A stretch of 64,000 nt of DNA, taken from contig NZ_OEST01000005.1 of the NCBI RefSeq assembly GCF_900241005.1, forward strand, positions 248,001 through 312,000, given 5' to 3'. The translations under genes were made by a program, and so were the position numbers. Shown one piece after another: positions 1-6,644 of this stretch (position 1 is its first letter; each line of letters opens with the position of its first letter). The notes below the pieces were generated by a model. That model worked only from the letters and a program-made list of their open reading frames with translations. It ran no database searches and was not told the DNA's origin. This stretch comes from Bacteroides cutis (GTDB lineage: Bacteria > Bacteroidota > Bacteroidia > Bacteroidales > Bacteroidaceae).

Positions 1-4
1 TGTA

Positions 5-120
5 GGGAACGCCCGTTTCCCTTAATGGGAATTACAGTTTCCTTTAATGGGAACTGCCGTTTCTCTTCATGGAAACGATGGTTTCCTCGGAGGGAAACGG
101 GCATTTCCTATAAAGGAAAC
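5..120. repeat. 22-bp-period array of inverted hexamers (copy A)
   Basis: GGGAAC/GGAAAC-type hexamers start at 5, 27, 49, 71, 93 and 115, exactly 22 bp apart. Each is followed 4 nt later by an inverted GTTTCC-type hexamer. The 4 nt inside each pair vary (gccc, taca, tgcc, gatg, gggc). The 6 nt between pairs are mostly of the TTNAT type, so the conserved core reads GTTTCCCTTNATGGGAAC. The array lies just downstream of the regulator gene that ends at 134 on the - strand. A second array of the same family is at 46619-46756. Its function is unknown. Confidence 0.85.
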
Positions 121-133
121 GAAAAAGAAGTAA

Positions 134-748
134 TTATAGGGTATCCTTGATATCTTGAAGTTCTACCAGCTTGTTTACAATTGCGTAAATGGTAAGTCCT
201 GCCGGAGAGTGTATTTGTAGTTTACGGGCGATATTACGGCGGTGGGTGATGACGGTATGAATGGAAAGAAACAGCTTGTCTGCAATGGCTTTGTTCGTCA
301 TTCCTTTCACAACACAAGTAATGATTTCCTTTTCGCGTTGGCTCAGTGTCTCTTGTTCATTATCCTTTTCTTCCTCCTCTTCCGTATGCAACAAGTGGTT
401 GATTTTAGAAGTGATGATATCGATATCATCGCAGATAGCGATACTTTCGTCATACTCTTTCAATGCATTGTTTTCGATGACAGAACAAACCAGGGCGATA
501 TACTTGATGCCCGATTTTCCGTTTTCCGTTTTAAAGGTCTGCAAGTCAAACCATCCTCCGAAAGTAGGATTTACAATAACGATATCGGGAGTATGCAGAT
601 GGATATAGTTCTGCAAGGTTTCGGGTGAGGAAACCTCAATGGGGTGTATATTCAGGTTGGGGATGCGTTTTAATACTGCTGTAAGGCCACTTCGCACAAT
701 AACCGAAGTTTCTGCAACGACTATTTTCAATGAAGTATTATTGTTCAT
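134..748 (-). CDS. LuxR/NarL-type regulator with degenerate receiver domain
   Basis: The 204-aa protein has an N-terminal receiver-like domain (about 7-125) and a C-terminal LuxR helix-turn-helix (about 132-200, containing SQREKEII and the NKAIADKL recognition region). In a normal receiver the N-terminal acidic pair is DD and the phospho-acceptor is Asp. Here these positions read AE (12-13) and Asn60 (IVNP), so ordinary phosphorylation looks unlikely. The start codon overlaps the 3' end of the upstream hemerythrin-like gene by 11 nt, so the two are probably co-translated. No histidine kinase is nearby. I infer a phosphorylation-independent transcription factor working with the hemerythrin protein. 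The HTH assignment is secure; the partnership is inferred. Confidence 0.85.
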   Translation of the reverse strand: MNNNTSLKIVVAETSVIVRSGLTAVLKRIPNLNIHPIEVSSPETLQNYIHLHTPDIVIVNPTFGGWFDLQTFKTENGKSGIKYIALVCSVIENNALKEYDESIAICDDIDIITSKINHLLHTEEEEEKDNEQETLSQREKEIITCVVKGMTNKAIADKLFLSIHTVITHRRNIARKLQIHSPAGLTIYAIVNKLVELQDIKDTL

Positions 749-1445
749 TTTTCAGTCTCCTTTCTATTTGCGCCACAGCGGGAACAAACATATAATCTTC
801 TACCTGGCAGTGTGAAGCAAGGTCTTGCTCACAGTTGAAGATGTCGAATAAAACGGTATTAAGGAGGTTGTTGTTTTCTTTTTCGGGATAATATTTGATG
901 ATGATATTTTTCAGTTCTTTTAGCTTGGTGTCAATTTGATTGTGCTTGCTGGCAAAGGTTGCAATGTCATATTCGTCAGAAAGTTTTCCTTCCAGCAGTT
1001 GCTCCACGTAGGTGAATACCGCTTCGTTTTCATATTCCATGTGGCGGCGGACTTCTTTGGCGTATTCATCAAAGAATTTCAAGATAAGGAATGCCACATC
1101 ATTGTTGTTGCCCGAACAGTCGATGGCTTCAATAAGCTTGCGGCGTATGGCGGGCAGATTGAAATCCAGAAAATAAGTATGTGCCCGCTTCAGGTAGTCC
1201 ATGAGGGCAGGAATAGAGAACGAATTTTCATCGCTACTATAGGTGTACTGTTCTTCACTGATGAAGTTGGCCACAGCGAGAAAGGTACGATAGTCTACCT
1301 GTTGAGCTTCACAGACGTCTTTTACATTCTTATCCCCAAATCCCAATGACAGACCGAAACGGCTCATCACCATTAACAAGGAATAGTTGTCGCAGATGAG
1401 GTCGCTCATCTTGTCTGTGGCACTGTATTTATGTTGTTCATTCAT
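738..1445 (-). CDS. Hemerythrin-like di-iron protein
   Basis: The 235-aa cytosolic protein has hemerythrin/HHE-type ligands in the expected order: H89, H135 with E139 (HxxxE), H168, and H212 with E216 (HxxxE). This layout resembles the RIC/ScdA iron-repair proteins. The first 80 residues form a helical DUF542-like region but lack the CCGG motif of ScdA. Related proteins bind O2, NO or peroxide at a di-iron site or repair Fe-S centres. The next gene downstream, overlapping by 11 nt, is an atypical LuxR regulator, which suggests a sensing role. A Bacteroides promoter is visible upstream at 1481-1511. The fold call is strong; the ligand and exact role are unknown. Confidence 0.8.
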   Translation of the reverse strand: MNEQHKYSATDKMSDLICDNYSLLMVMSRFGLSLGFGDKNVKDVCEAQQVDYRTFLAVANFISEEQYTYSSDENSFSIPALMDYLKRAHTYFLDFNLPAIRRKLIEAIDCSGNNNDVAFLILKFFDEYAKEVRRHMEYENEAVFTYVEQLLEGKLSDEYDIATFASKHNQIDTKLKELKNIIIKYYPEKENNNLLNTVLFDIFNCEQDLASHCQVEDYMFVPAVAQIERRLKNEQ

Positions 1446-1480
1446 TATCGGTTATTATTTGGGTTCTTTATATTCGTGCG

Positions 1481-1511
1481 CAAAGTAACGGCTTTTCTTT
1501 GAAAAGCGCAA
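1481..1511 (-). promoter_or_regulatory. Promoter of the hemerythrin-regulator operon
   Basis: On the - strand a TTACTTTG -7 box (1481-1488, one mismatch to TAnnTTTG) lies 20 bp from a TTG -33 element (1509-1511). The start codon at 1445 is about 36 bp downstream. Confidence 0.55.
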
Positions 1512-1570
1512 TCGCAATAAGTAGGTATTTTGCTGATGATAGGACTGTGGAAAATACTGATTGATGATTA

Positions 1571-1631
1571 AACTAAAACTTTTAGTTCTATTTAACTATG
1601 ATAATTAGTTTATGAACTAAATTATTTAGTT
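1571..1631. promoter_or_regulatory. Clustered TTAGTT/AACTAA dyads, candidate BlaI operators
   Basis: Three overlapping dyads precede the BlaI-type repressor gene. They are AACTAAAACTTTTAGTT at 1571-1587, TTAGTT-TATG-AACTAA at 1605-1620 and AACTAA-ATTAT-TTAGTT at 1615-1631. The last ends about 23 nt before the repressor start. BlaI/MecI proteins bind short dyads in their own promoters, so autoregulation is the natural reading. Binding itself is inferred. Confidence 0.6.
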
Positions 1632-1654
1632 ATTTGCGAAAACAAAAGAAGAAT

Positions 1655-2044
1655 ATGAAAGGATTGACTGCAAAAGAGGAAGAGATTATGGGCTTTTTCT
1701 GGGAAAAAGGTCCGTTGTTTGTAAAGGAGATGCTGGTGTTCTATGGGGAACCGAAGCCGCATTTCAATACGCTCTCTACAATTGTGCGTGGATTGGAGGA
1801 TAAAGGTTTTCTGAGTCATCATACATTTGGTAATACATATCAGTATTATGCGGTTGTAAGCGAGGAGGACTTTCGTAAGGGAACACTGAAGAATGTTATC
1901 AGTAAATATTTCAATGACTCTTATCTGAGTGCGGTATCTTCATTGGTTAAGGAAGAAGATATTTCTTTGGATGATTTGAAGCGGTTGATAGAGGAGGTTG
2001 AGAAAAGCTCGACTGTAAATCAGCGTAATTTTAATCGTAAATAG
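1655..2044 (+). CDS. BlaI/MecI-family transcriptional repressor
   Basis: The 129-aa protein has a winged-helix domain (about 1-75) beginning GLTAKEEEIMGFFW, with the segment FNTLSTIVRGLEDKGFL typical of BlaI/MecI, then a short dimerisation tail. I chose ATG 1655, preceded by aaagaag, over an upstream in-frame TTG at 1634. BlaI-type repressors are released when a partner M56 membrane protease is activated, and that partner follows after 31 nt. TTAGTT/AACTAA dyads lie immediately upstream. No beta-lactamase gene is present, so the regulated stress is not necessarily beta-lactams. Confidence 0.88.
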   Translation: MKGLTAKEEEIMGFFWEKGPLFVKEMLVFYGEPKPHFNTLSTIVRGLEDKGFLSHHTFGNTYQYYAVVSEEDFRKGTLKNVISKYFNDSYLSAVSSLVKEEDISLDDLKRLIEEVEKSSTVNQRNFNRK

Positions 2045-2075
2045 TAAATTGTCCAATCCTCCAATCGTAAATACC

Positions 2076-3893
2076 ATGGGTACACTCTTTGTATATATAC
2101 TTAAATCTTCTGTCTGCCTGGCGGTGTTCTATTTGTTTTACCGCCTGTTGCTCAGCCGTGAGACGTTTCATCGGTTCAACCGGTTTGCTTTGCTGGGTAT
2201 TCTGTTGTTGTCTTGTGTGCTACCCTTGGTGGAGATAAGTGTGGAGCGGCAGACGGAAATACATCATACTATGATGACGCTGGAACAGTGGCTGTTGCTG
2301 GCAAATGCTGCGGAAATGGGTACTGTACCGGAACCGGTTCAAGAGATTACCTGGGTACAGGTGGCACTGGCGTTATATCTGCTGGGTATCCTTTTCTTTG
2401 CTTTCCGCAATATATATTCGCTGTGTCGGTTATTACTGTTGCTGAGATCGGGTAAAAAAGAGGTTGCCGGTAAGTATATAAATTCCAAAGATAAGGTTAT
2501 TTTGATTGTCCATGGACGGGATATCGCTCCGTTCAGCTGGATGAAGTATATCGTCATTTCCCGGAAAGATTTAAACGAGAATGGACGTGAAATACTTATA
2601 CACGAGTTGGCACATATCCACCACCGGCATTCATGGGATTTGCTGGTGGCCGATGTCTGTATTTTCTTCCAATGGTTCAATCCGGCTTCTTGGCTGTTGA
2701 AGCAGGAGTTGCAGAACATTCACGAATATGAAGCTGACGAGACGGTAATCAAGGAGGGTGTAGACGCGAAACAATATCAATTATTATTAATAAAAAAAGC
2801 TGTTGGCACAAGGCTCTACTCTATGGCCAACAGCTTTAATCACAGTAAACTTAAAAAACGTATCACTATGATGTTAAAAGAAAAGTCAAGTCCGTGGGCA
2901 CGTTTGAAGTACCTTTATGTACTTCCGTTGGCAGCTGTTGCCGTAACGGCTTTTGCACGTCCCGAAGTCTCCGAAAAAGCAGAGGAGATCTCAAGGACAT
3001 CGGTTGTGCCCGAGAGAGAACAAGTAAATTCACTCTTTTCTCGTGTACAGGATGTTTCAACCGCCAAAGTTAATGATTTAGCGGAAATTGCTGAAACAAA
3101 AGTTGTGAAAAGTAAGGAGGTAACTTCTGTTGTAAGGGTACAACAGGCTGATACTCTGAACCCCCAAAAAGCAAAGAAACAGGATGTGAAAGTAACAATA
3201 TCGTCTATAACGGCATTGGATAAACCATTGTTGGTGGTTAACGGAAAGGAAATAGATTCTTCTATTTTAGGTGCATTAGATCCTGATAAGATAGATCATA
3301 TAACCGTATTGAAAGATAAAAAAGCTCTGGAATTATATGGCGAAAAAGGTAAGGATGGCGTTATATTGATTACTCTTAAAAAAGAAAAAAACGACAATAA
3401 GGATGTGAGAGTGATAGGTACAGGTGTTACTCCGAAAAAGAATATTTCCGGTTTGCGTGGTATCGTGCTACATTCTTCCGGAGGTGATTTGGTAAACACG
3501 GAAGTTTATGTAAATGGCACAAAAGTTGATATGGAAAATAAAGATTTGAACAGTGTGGTGCCTGCCGATAAAATAGAAAGTATCAGCGTGAATAAAAATG
3601 GAGATAATAAGGGTGCTATTTATATTGTGACTAAGAAAACAAAAACTTTTGAGGGTACTCTGGTAAAAGGGGAATTCAAGGTAGAAGGGAAAGTTGTAGA
3701 TACAAAGGGAGAACCCATTATCGGAGCCTCCATCCTTATAGAAGGTACTAACCGGGGAACTGTTACGGATGTTGATGGTAATTTTGTTCTGTCGGCGTCT
3801 AAGAATGACGTGCTGGGTGCTTATTATGTAGGTATGCAAACAACGAAGGTAGGAGCAGCTCCAAAAGTAACCATAACGATGAAAAACGAGTGA
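2076..3893 (+). CDS. BlaR1-like M56 membrane peptidase with SusC-like C-terminal domain
   Basis: The 605-aa protein starts at ATG 2076, which I prefer to a TTG at 2049. Its N-terminal half is an M56 metalloprotease with several membrane segments, the zinc motif HELAH (about 176-180), the following HHRHSWD, and EYEAD as the probable third-ligand region. A further hydrophobic segment ends near AVTAFARP. The second half is unlike BlaR1. It has two TonB-plug-like stretches (LYGEKGKDGVILITLK, then a diverged one ending GAIYIVTKK), then a carboxypeptidase-regulatory-like domain with GEPIIGASILIEGTNRGT and DVDGNF, as at the N-terminus of SusC proteins. No penicillin-binding sensor domain is seen. 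It probably senses an envelope signal and releases the upstream BlaI repressor; the ligand is unknown. Confidence 0.82.
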   Translation: MGTLFVYILKSSVCLAVFYLFYRLLLSRETFHRFNRFALLGILLLSCVLPLVEISVERQTEIHHTMMTLEQWLLLANAAEMGTVPEPVQEITWVQVALALYLLGILFFAFRNIYSLCRLLLLLRSGKKEVAGKYINSKDKVILIVHGRDIAPFSWMKYIVISRKDLNENGREILIHELAHIHHRHSWDLLVADVCIFFQWFNPASWLLKQELQNIHEYEADETVIKEGVDAKQYQLLLIKKAVGTRLYSMANSFNHSKLKKRITMMLKEKSSPWARLKYLYVLPLAAVAVTAFARPEVSEKAEEISRTSVVPEREQVNSLFSRVQDVSTAKVNDLAEIAETKVVKSKEVTSVVRVQQADTLNPQKAKKQDVKVTISSITALDKPLLVVNGKEIDSSILGALDPDKIDHITVLKDKKALELYGEKGKDGVILITLKKEKNDNKDVRVIGTGVTPKKNISGLRGIVLHSSGGDLVNTEVYVNGTKVDMENKDLNSVVPADKIESISVNKNGDNKGAIYIVTKKTKTFEGTLVKGEFKVEGKVVDTKGEPIIGASILIEGTNRGTVTDVDGNFVLSASKNDVLGAYYVGMQTTKVGAAPKVTITMKNE

Positions 3894-3917
3894 TCGATAA
3901 CTCGTATTAAAAATATA

Positions 3918-3953
3918 AAGGGAGTTTCGGATGGTCATATCCGGAACTCCCTT
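3918..3953 (+). terminator. Stem-loop terminator after the BlaR1-like gene
   Basis: A 15-bp stem (3918-3932 with 3939-3953, one G:U pair) encloses a 6-nt loop, 25 bp after the stop codon. The 3' flank is only mildly T-rich. Confidence 0.7.
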
Positions 3954-4072
3954 CATATTGAGGTATGCTTGGATGTTTTTTTGATACATATCTAATAGAA
4001 ATCGAGAATATATTAATAACTCTTTTACGAATTCTTGTCTTCCTTTGTAGAAGGAGCAAAGTAATATTAGAT

Positions 4073-5281
4073 ATGAAAACACATTATATTTTTAAAATTG
4101 TTGGTTTAAGTTTTTTTTTAAGTTTGACCGGAATATTGTCCGGCTTTGGGCAGGTCAATGTTGAAAACACATTATGGGATGATGAAGACTTTCTCCTGAC
4201 TCCTGAGTATGAGGTTGTCAAAAGCGATTCTATTGAATCTATTATTTTTAAATCCTTATCTTACAAAGGGCATCGTAAATCGGTTTTTGCTTACTATGCA
4301 ACACCGGGTATGTTGGATGGAAATATATCTGGAGATAAAAAACTTCCCGGAATAATTCTGGTACATGGAGGTGGAGGTATGGCCTTCAGGGACTGGGTGG
4401 TACAGTGGGCAAAACGTGGATATGCTGCTCTTGCTTTGGATACGCGGGGCAATGGTGCCGACAAAAAGCATATTGCGGGAGGGTTTGAGGAAAAAGGAGG
4501 AGAAACTCCTTATTTCGATGTTACATTACCATTGAAAGAGCAGTGGCTTTATCAAGCGGTGGGGGATGTGATAAAAGCGCATACTTTATTGTTAAGTTTC
4601 CCTGAGGTGGACAAAAAACGTACTGCCATTACGGGGATTAGTTGGGGAGGAGTATTGACCTGTATCGTATCTTCGCTGGATGCTCGTTTTAAAGTAGCTG
4701 TTCCTGTTTATGGATGTGGTTTCTTGGGCGAAAGCGGGCGTATGAAACAACAATTGGATGCGCTTGCGGAAAAGGATAGAGACACATGGCTGGCTCAATA
4801 TGATCCTTCTGTATATTTATCCCGGATGAAACGGCCTATCTTATTTCTGAACGGAACTAATGATGTACATTTCTATTTATCTTCGATGACCCGCAGTGCC
4901 GCATTGGCAAAGAAATCTCGTTTGTTGATAAAACGCGGGTTGAGACATAGCCATAAATATGGATGGAGTAATGAAGAAATTAGTGCCTTTGTCAACCAGT
5001 ACTTGGGTAAGGAGGGAGCTCTTCCCTGTATCAGGAAAGAAAGTATAGGAAATGGGGTAGTAAAAGGGCAGGTGAGTTCTCCTGTATCTATAGAGAAAGT
5101 TACATTATATTATACAACAAGCGAAGGCGCAGTTGCCGATACATATCATTGGAGATCTGTCTCCGGTGATTTATATGGCAGAAATTGGGAAGTAACCGTA
5201 CCGGATGGGGCTAAAATCTGGTTTGTCAATTTGACGGATACCAGAGGATATCAAATATCCGGTAAAGTATACAGACGGTGA
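4073..5281 (+). CDS. Exported alpha/beta hydrolase (dienelactone hydrolase / acetyl-xylan esterase type)
   Basis: The 402-aa protein starts at ATG 4073 with a signal peptide (about 1-27, ending SGFGQ). The alpha/beta hydrolase core shows the oxyanion-loop motif HGGGG (about 98-102), the nucleophile elbow GISWGG with Ser190, an acid in NGTNDVHF (Asp264) and a His in LRHSHK (292 or 294). A C-terminal stretch of about 85 residues looks like a beta-rich appendage. Such enzymes remove acyl groups from sugars or small esters; the substrate here is unknown. It is followed by its own terminator at 5271-5294 and a separate promoter for the next gene, so it is probably monocistronic. Confidence 0.75.
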   Translation: MKTHYIFKIVGLSFFLSLTGILSGFGQVNVENTLWDDEDFLLTPEYEVVKSDSIESIIFKSLSYKGHRKSVFAYYATPGMLDGNISGDKKLPGIILVHGGGGMAFRDWVVQWAKRGYAALALDTRGNGADKKHIAGGFEEKGGETPYFDVTLPLKEQWLYQAVGDVIKAHTLLLSFPEVDKKRTAITGISWGGVLTCIVSSLDARFKVAVPVYGCGFLGESGRMKQQLDALAEKDRDTWLAQYDPSVYLSRMKRPILFLNGTNDVHFYLSSMTRSAALAKKSRLLIKRGLRHSHKYGWSNEEISAFVNQYLGKEGALPCIRKESIGNGVVKGQVSSPVSIEKVTLYYTTSEGAVADTYHWRSVSGDLYGRNWEVTVPDGAKIWFVNLTDTRGYQISGKVYRR

Positions 5282-5294
5282 TTGTCTGTTTTTT
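5271..5294 (+). terminator. Intrinsic terminator overlapping the hydrolase stop codon
   Basis: The stem ACAGAC (5271-5276) pairs with GTCTGT (5284-5289) across a 7-nt loop, followed by a run of T. The TGA stop (5279-5281) lies inside the loop. Confidence 0.6.
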
Positions 5295-5355
5295 CATTTT
5301 ATCTCCCTCTTTTCAAATAAACTCTGTTTTTTAGGGACATCTTATTGGAAAACCT

Positions 5356-5363
5356 TATTTTTG
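5356..5363 (+). promoter_or_regulatory. -7 box upstream of the C45 hydrolase
   Basis: TATTTTTG matches TAnnTTTG. It lies 24 bp before ATG 5388 and overlaps the upstream in-frame TTG at 5361, which argues against that earlier start. I see no clear -33 element. Confidence 0.5.
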
Positions 5364-5387
5364 CGTCAACATCTCAATCTTTGTATT

Positions 5388-6620
5388 ATGATAAAACAGA
5401 TCTTGTTGTTGACTATTACGATTGCATGCTGGATTGAACCTGTATCGGCCTGTACTTCTGCTGTGATTTCCGGTAAGATAACTCCTGACGGTCGTCCTCT
5501 CTTGTGGAAGAATCGGGATACGGATTTTCTTCAAAATTGTGTGAAGTATTTTTCAGGGGAGCGTTATCCGTTTATTGCCATAGTCAATAGTGTGGAAGAT
5601 GACCCGACAGATGTATGGATCGGTACAAACTCGGCAGGTTTTTCTGTAATGAATACGCAGTCTTATAATCTGGTCGACATAAAGCCCGGTGAAGAACGGG
5701 GAGAGGCGAACGGACGAGTGATGCGCCGTGCATTGGAGATTTGTGCTACTGTGGAAGATTTCCGCCATTTTTTGGATACTATTACGAAACCCAGTATGAT
5801 TGAAGCTAACTTTGGCGTGATTGATGCTGAAGGTGGTGCGGCAATGTTCGAGGTAGATTATTATAAATATGTGATGTTTGATGCCAATGAACCGAAGGAT
5901 GCTCCTTGTGGTTACATTGCACGTACAAACTTTTCTTTTTCGGGTAAAGTGAATGAGGGAGCTGGCTATGTACGCTTTATGCAGGAAGACAAGGTGTTAC
6001 TACCGGCTTCGGCTACCAGACAGATCACTCCGCAATGGATATTCAATGAGCTGTCTCGTTCTTTTGCCAATCCGTTATTGGGTATTGACCTGAAAACTGG
6101 GGAATTCAATCGTCCCAAAACGACGGGCTGGTTTGTTGACCAGGATTTCATTGCCCGTGGCAGTACGGCAAGTTCTGTTGTCGTACAAGGAGTAAAGCCT
6201 GGTGAAAAACCTGAATTCACTACGATGTGGACAATATTGGGATATCCTCCTACCGGGGTGGCAATGCCTGTATGGTTGAAAGGAGCTGATAAGAATCTGC
6301 CGAAACTGCTTGTTCGCGATGAGACTGAGAAAGTTTCTCTTTTGGGTAATTGGTCGGTAATATTGGCAGGTGATGTGTTTTCTTATGGACAAGGTATGGG
6401 GAGTAACCGTTATATGAATTGGGAGAAATTGTATAATACGGAGAAAAACGGTTATATGCAGTTGCTTGCCCCTATAGAAGAAAACGTTTTTCAACGTACT
6501 CAATCTTTGTTGAAAACATGGCGTGAGAGTGGAAGTATTGATATAAAAAGTATGCAGTCGTTCTATAATGTAATGGATGATTTTATCAGTACGAAATACG
6601 CGGAACTATTTGAACTTTAA
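5388..6620 (+). CDS. Secreted C45-type Ntn-hydrolase (acyltransferase/amidase family)
   Basis: The 410-aa protein starts at ATG 5388. It has a signal peptide of about 21 residues ending PVSA, directly followed by Cys22 (CTSAVI). In Ntn-hydrolases of the C45/choloylglycine-hydrolase superfamily the catalytic nucleophile is the N-terminal Cys of the mature enzyme, so signal cleavage at A|C would expose it. The following LLWKNRDTD matches the Arg/Asp region of the family, and NFGVIDAEGGAAMFEVD fits the core. The family cleaves or forms linear amides such as acyl-amino acids or bile-salt-like conjugates; the substrate here is unknown. It lies 24 bp before the GH3 gene and probably shares its transcript. 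Confidence 0.72.
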   Translation: MIKQILLLTITIACWIEPVSACTSAVISGKITPDGRPLLWKNRDTDFLQNCVKYFSGERYPFIAIVNSVEDDPTDVWIGTNSAGFSVMNTQSYNLVDIKPGEERGEANGRVMRRALEICATVEDFRHFLDTITKPSMIEANFGVIDAEGGAAMFEVDYYKYVMFDANEPKDAPCGYIARTNFSFSGKVNEGAGYVRFMQEDKVLLPASATRQITPQWIFNELSRSFANPLLGIDLKTGEFNRPKTTGWFVDQDFIARGSTASSVVVQGVKPGEKPEFTTMWTILGYPPTGVAMPVWLKGADKNLPKLLVRDETEKVSLLGNWSVILAGDVFSYGQGMGSNRYMNWEKLYNTEKNGYMQLLAPIEENVFQRTQSLLKTWRESGSIDIKSMQSFYNVMDDFISTKYAELFEL

Positions 6621-6644
6621 TTTATTCATATTAATTATTTCTAC

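Noticed and set aside
5..120. Possible CRISPR array
   Set aside because: The variable parts are only 4 nt, the unit is 22 bp and itself palindromic, and no cas genes are present.
3468..4082. Long 204-codon open frame on the - strand
   Set aside because: It overlaps the end of the BlaR1-like gene and the terminator, has no recognisable domain, and reads as the antisense of a known protein.
1655..6620. A beta-lactam resistance island (BlaI, BlaR1-like, C45 acyltransferase-like enzyme)
   Set aside because: The BlaR1-like protein has no penicillin-binding domain, no beta-lactamase is present, a terminator separates the sensor from the hydrolases, and the C45 family is mostly amidases unrelated to resistance.
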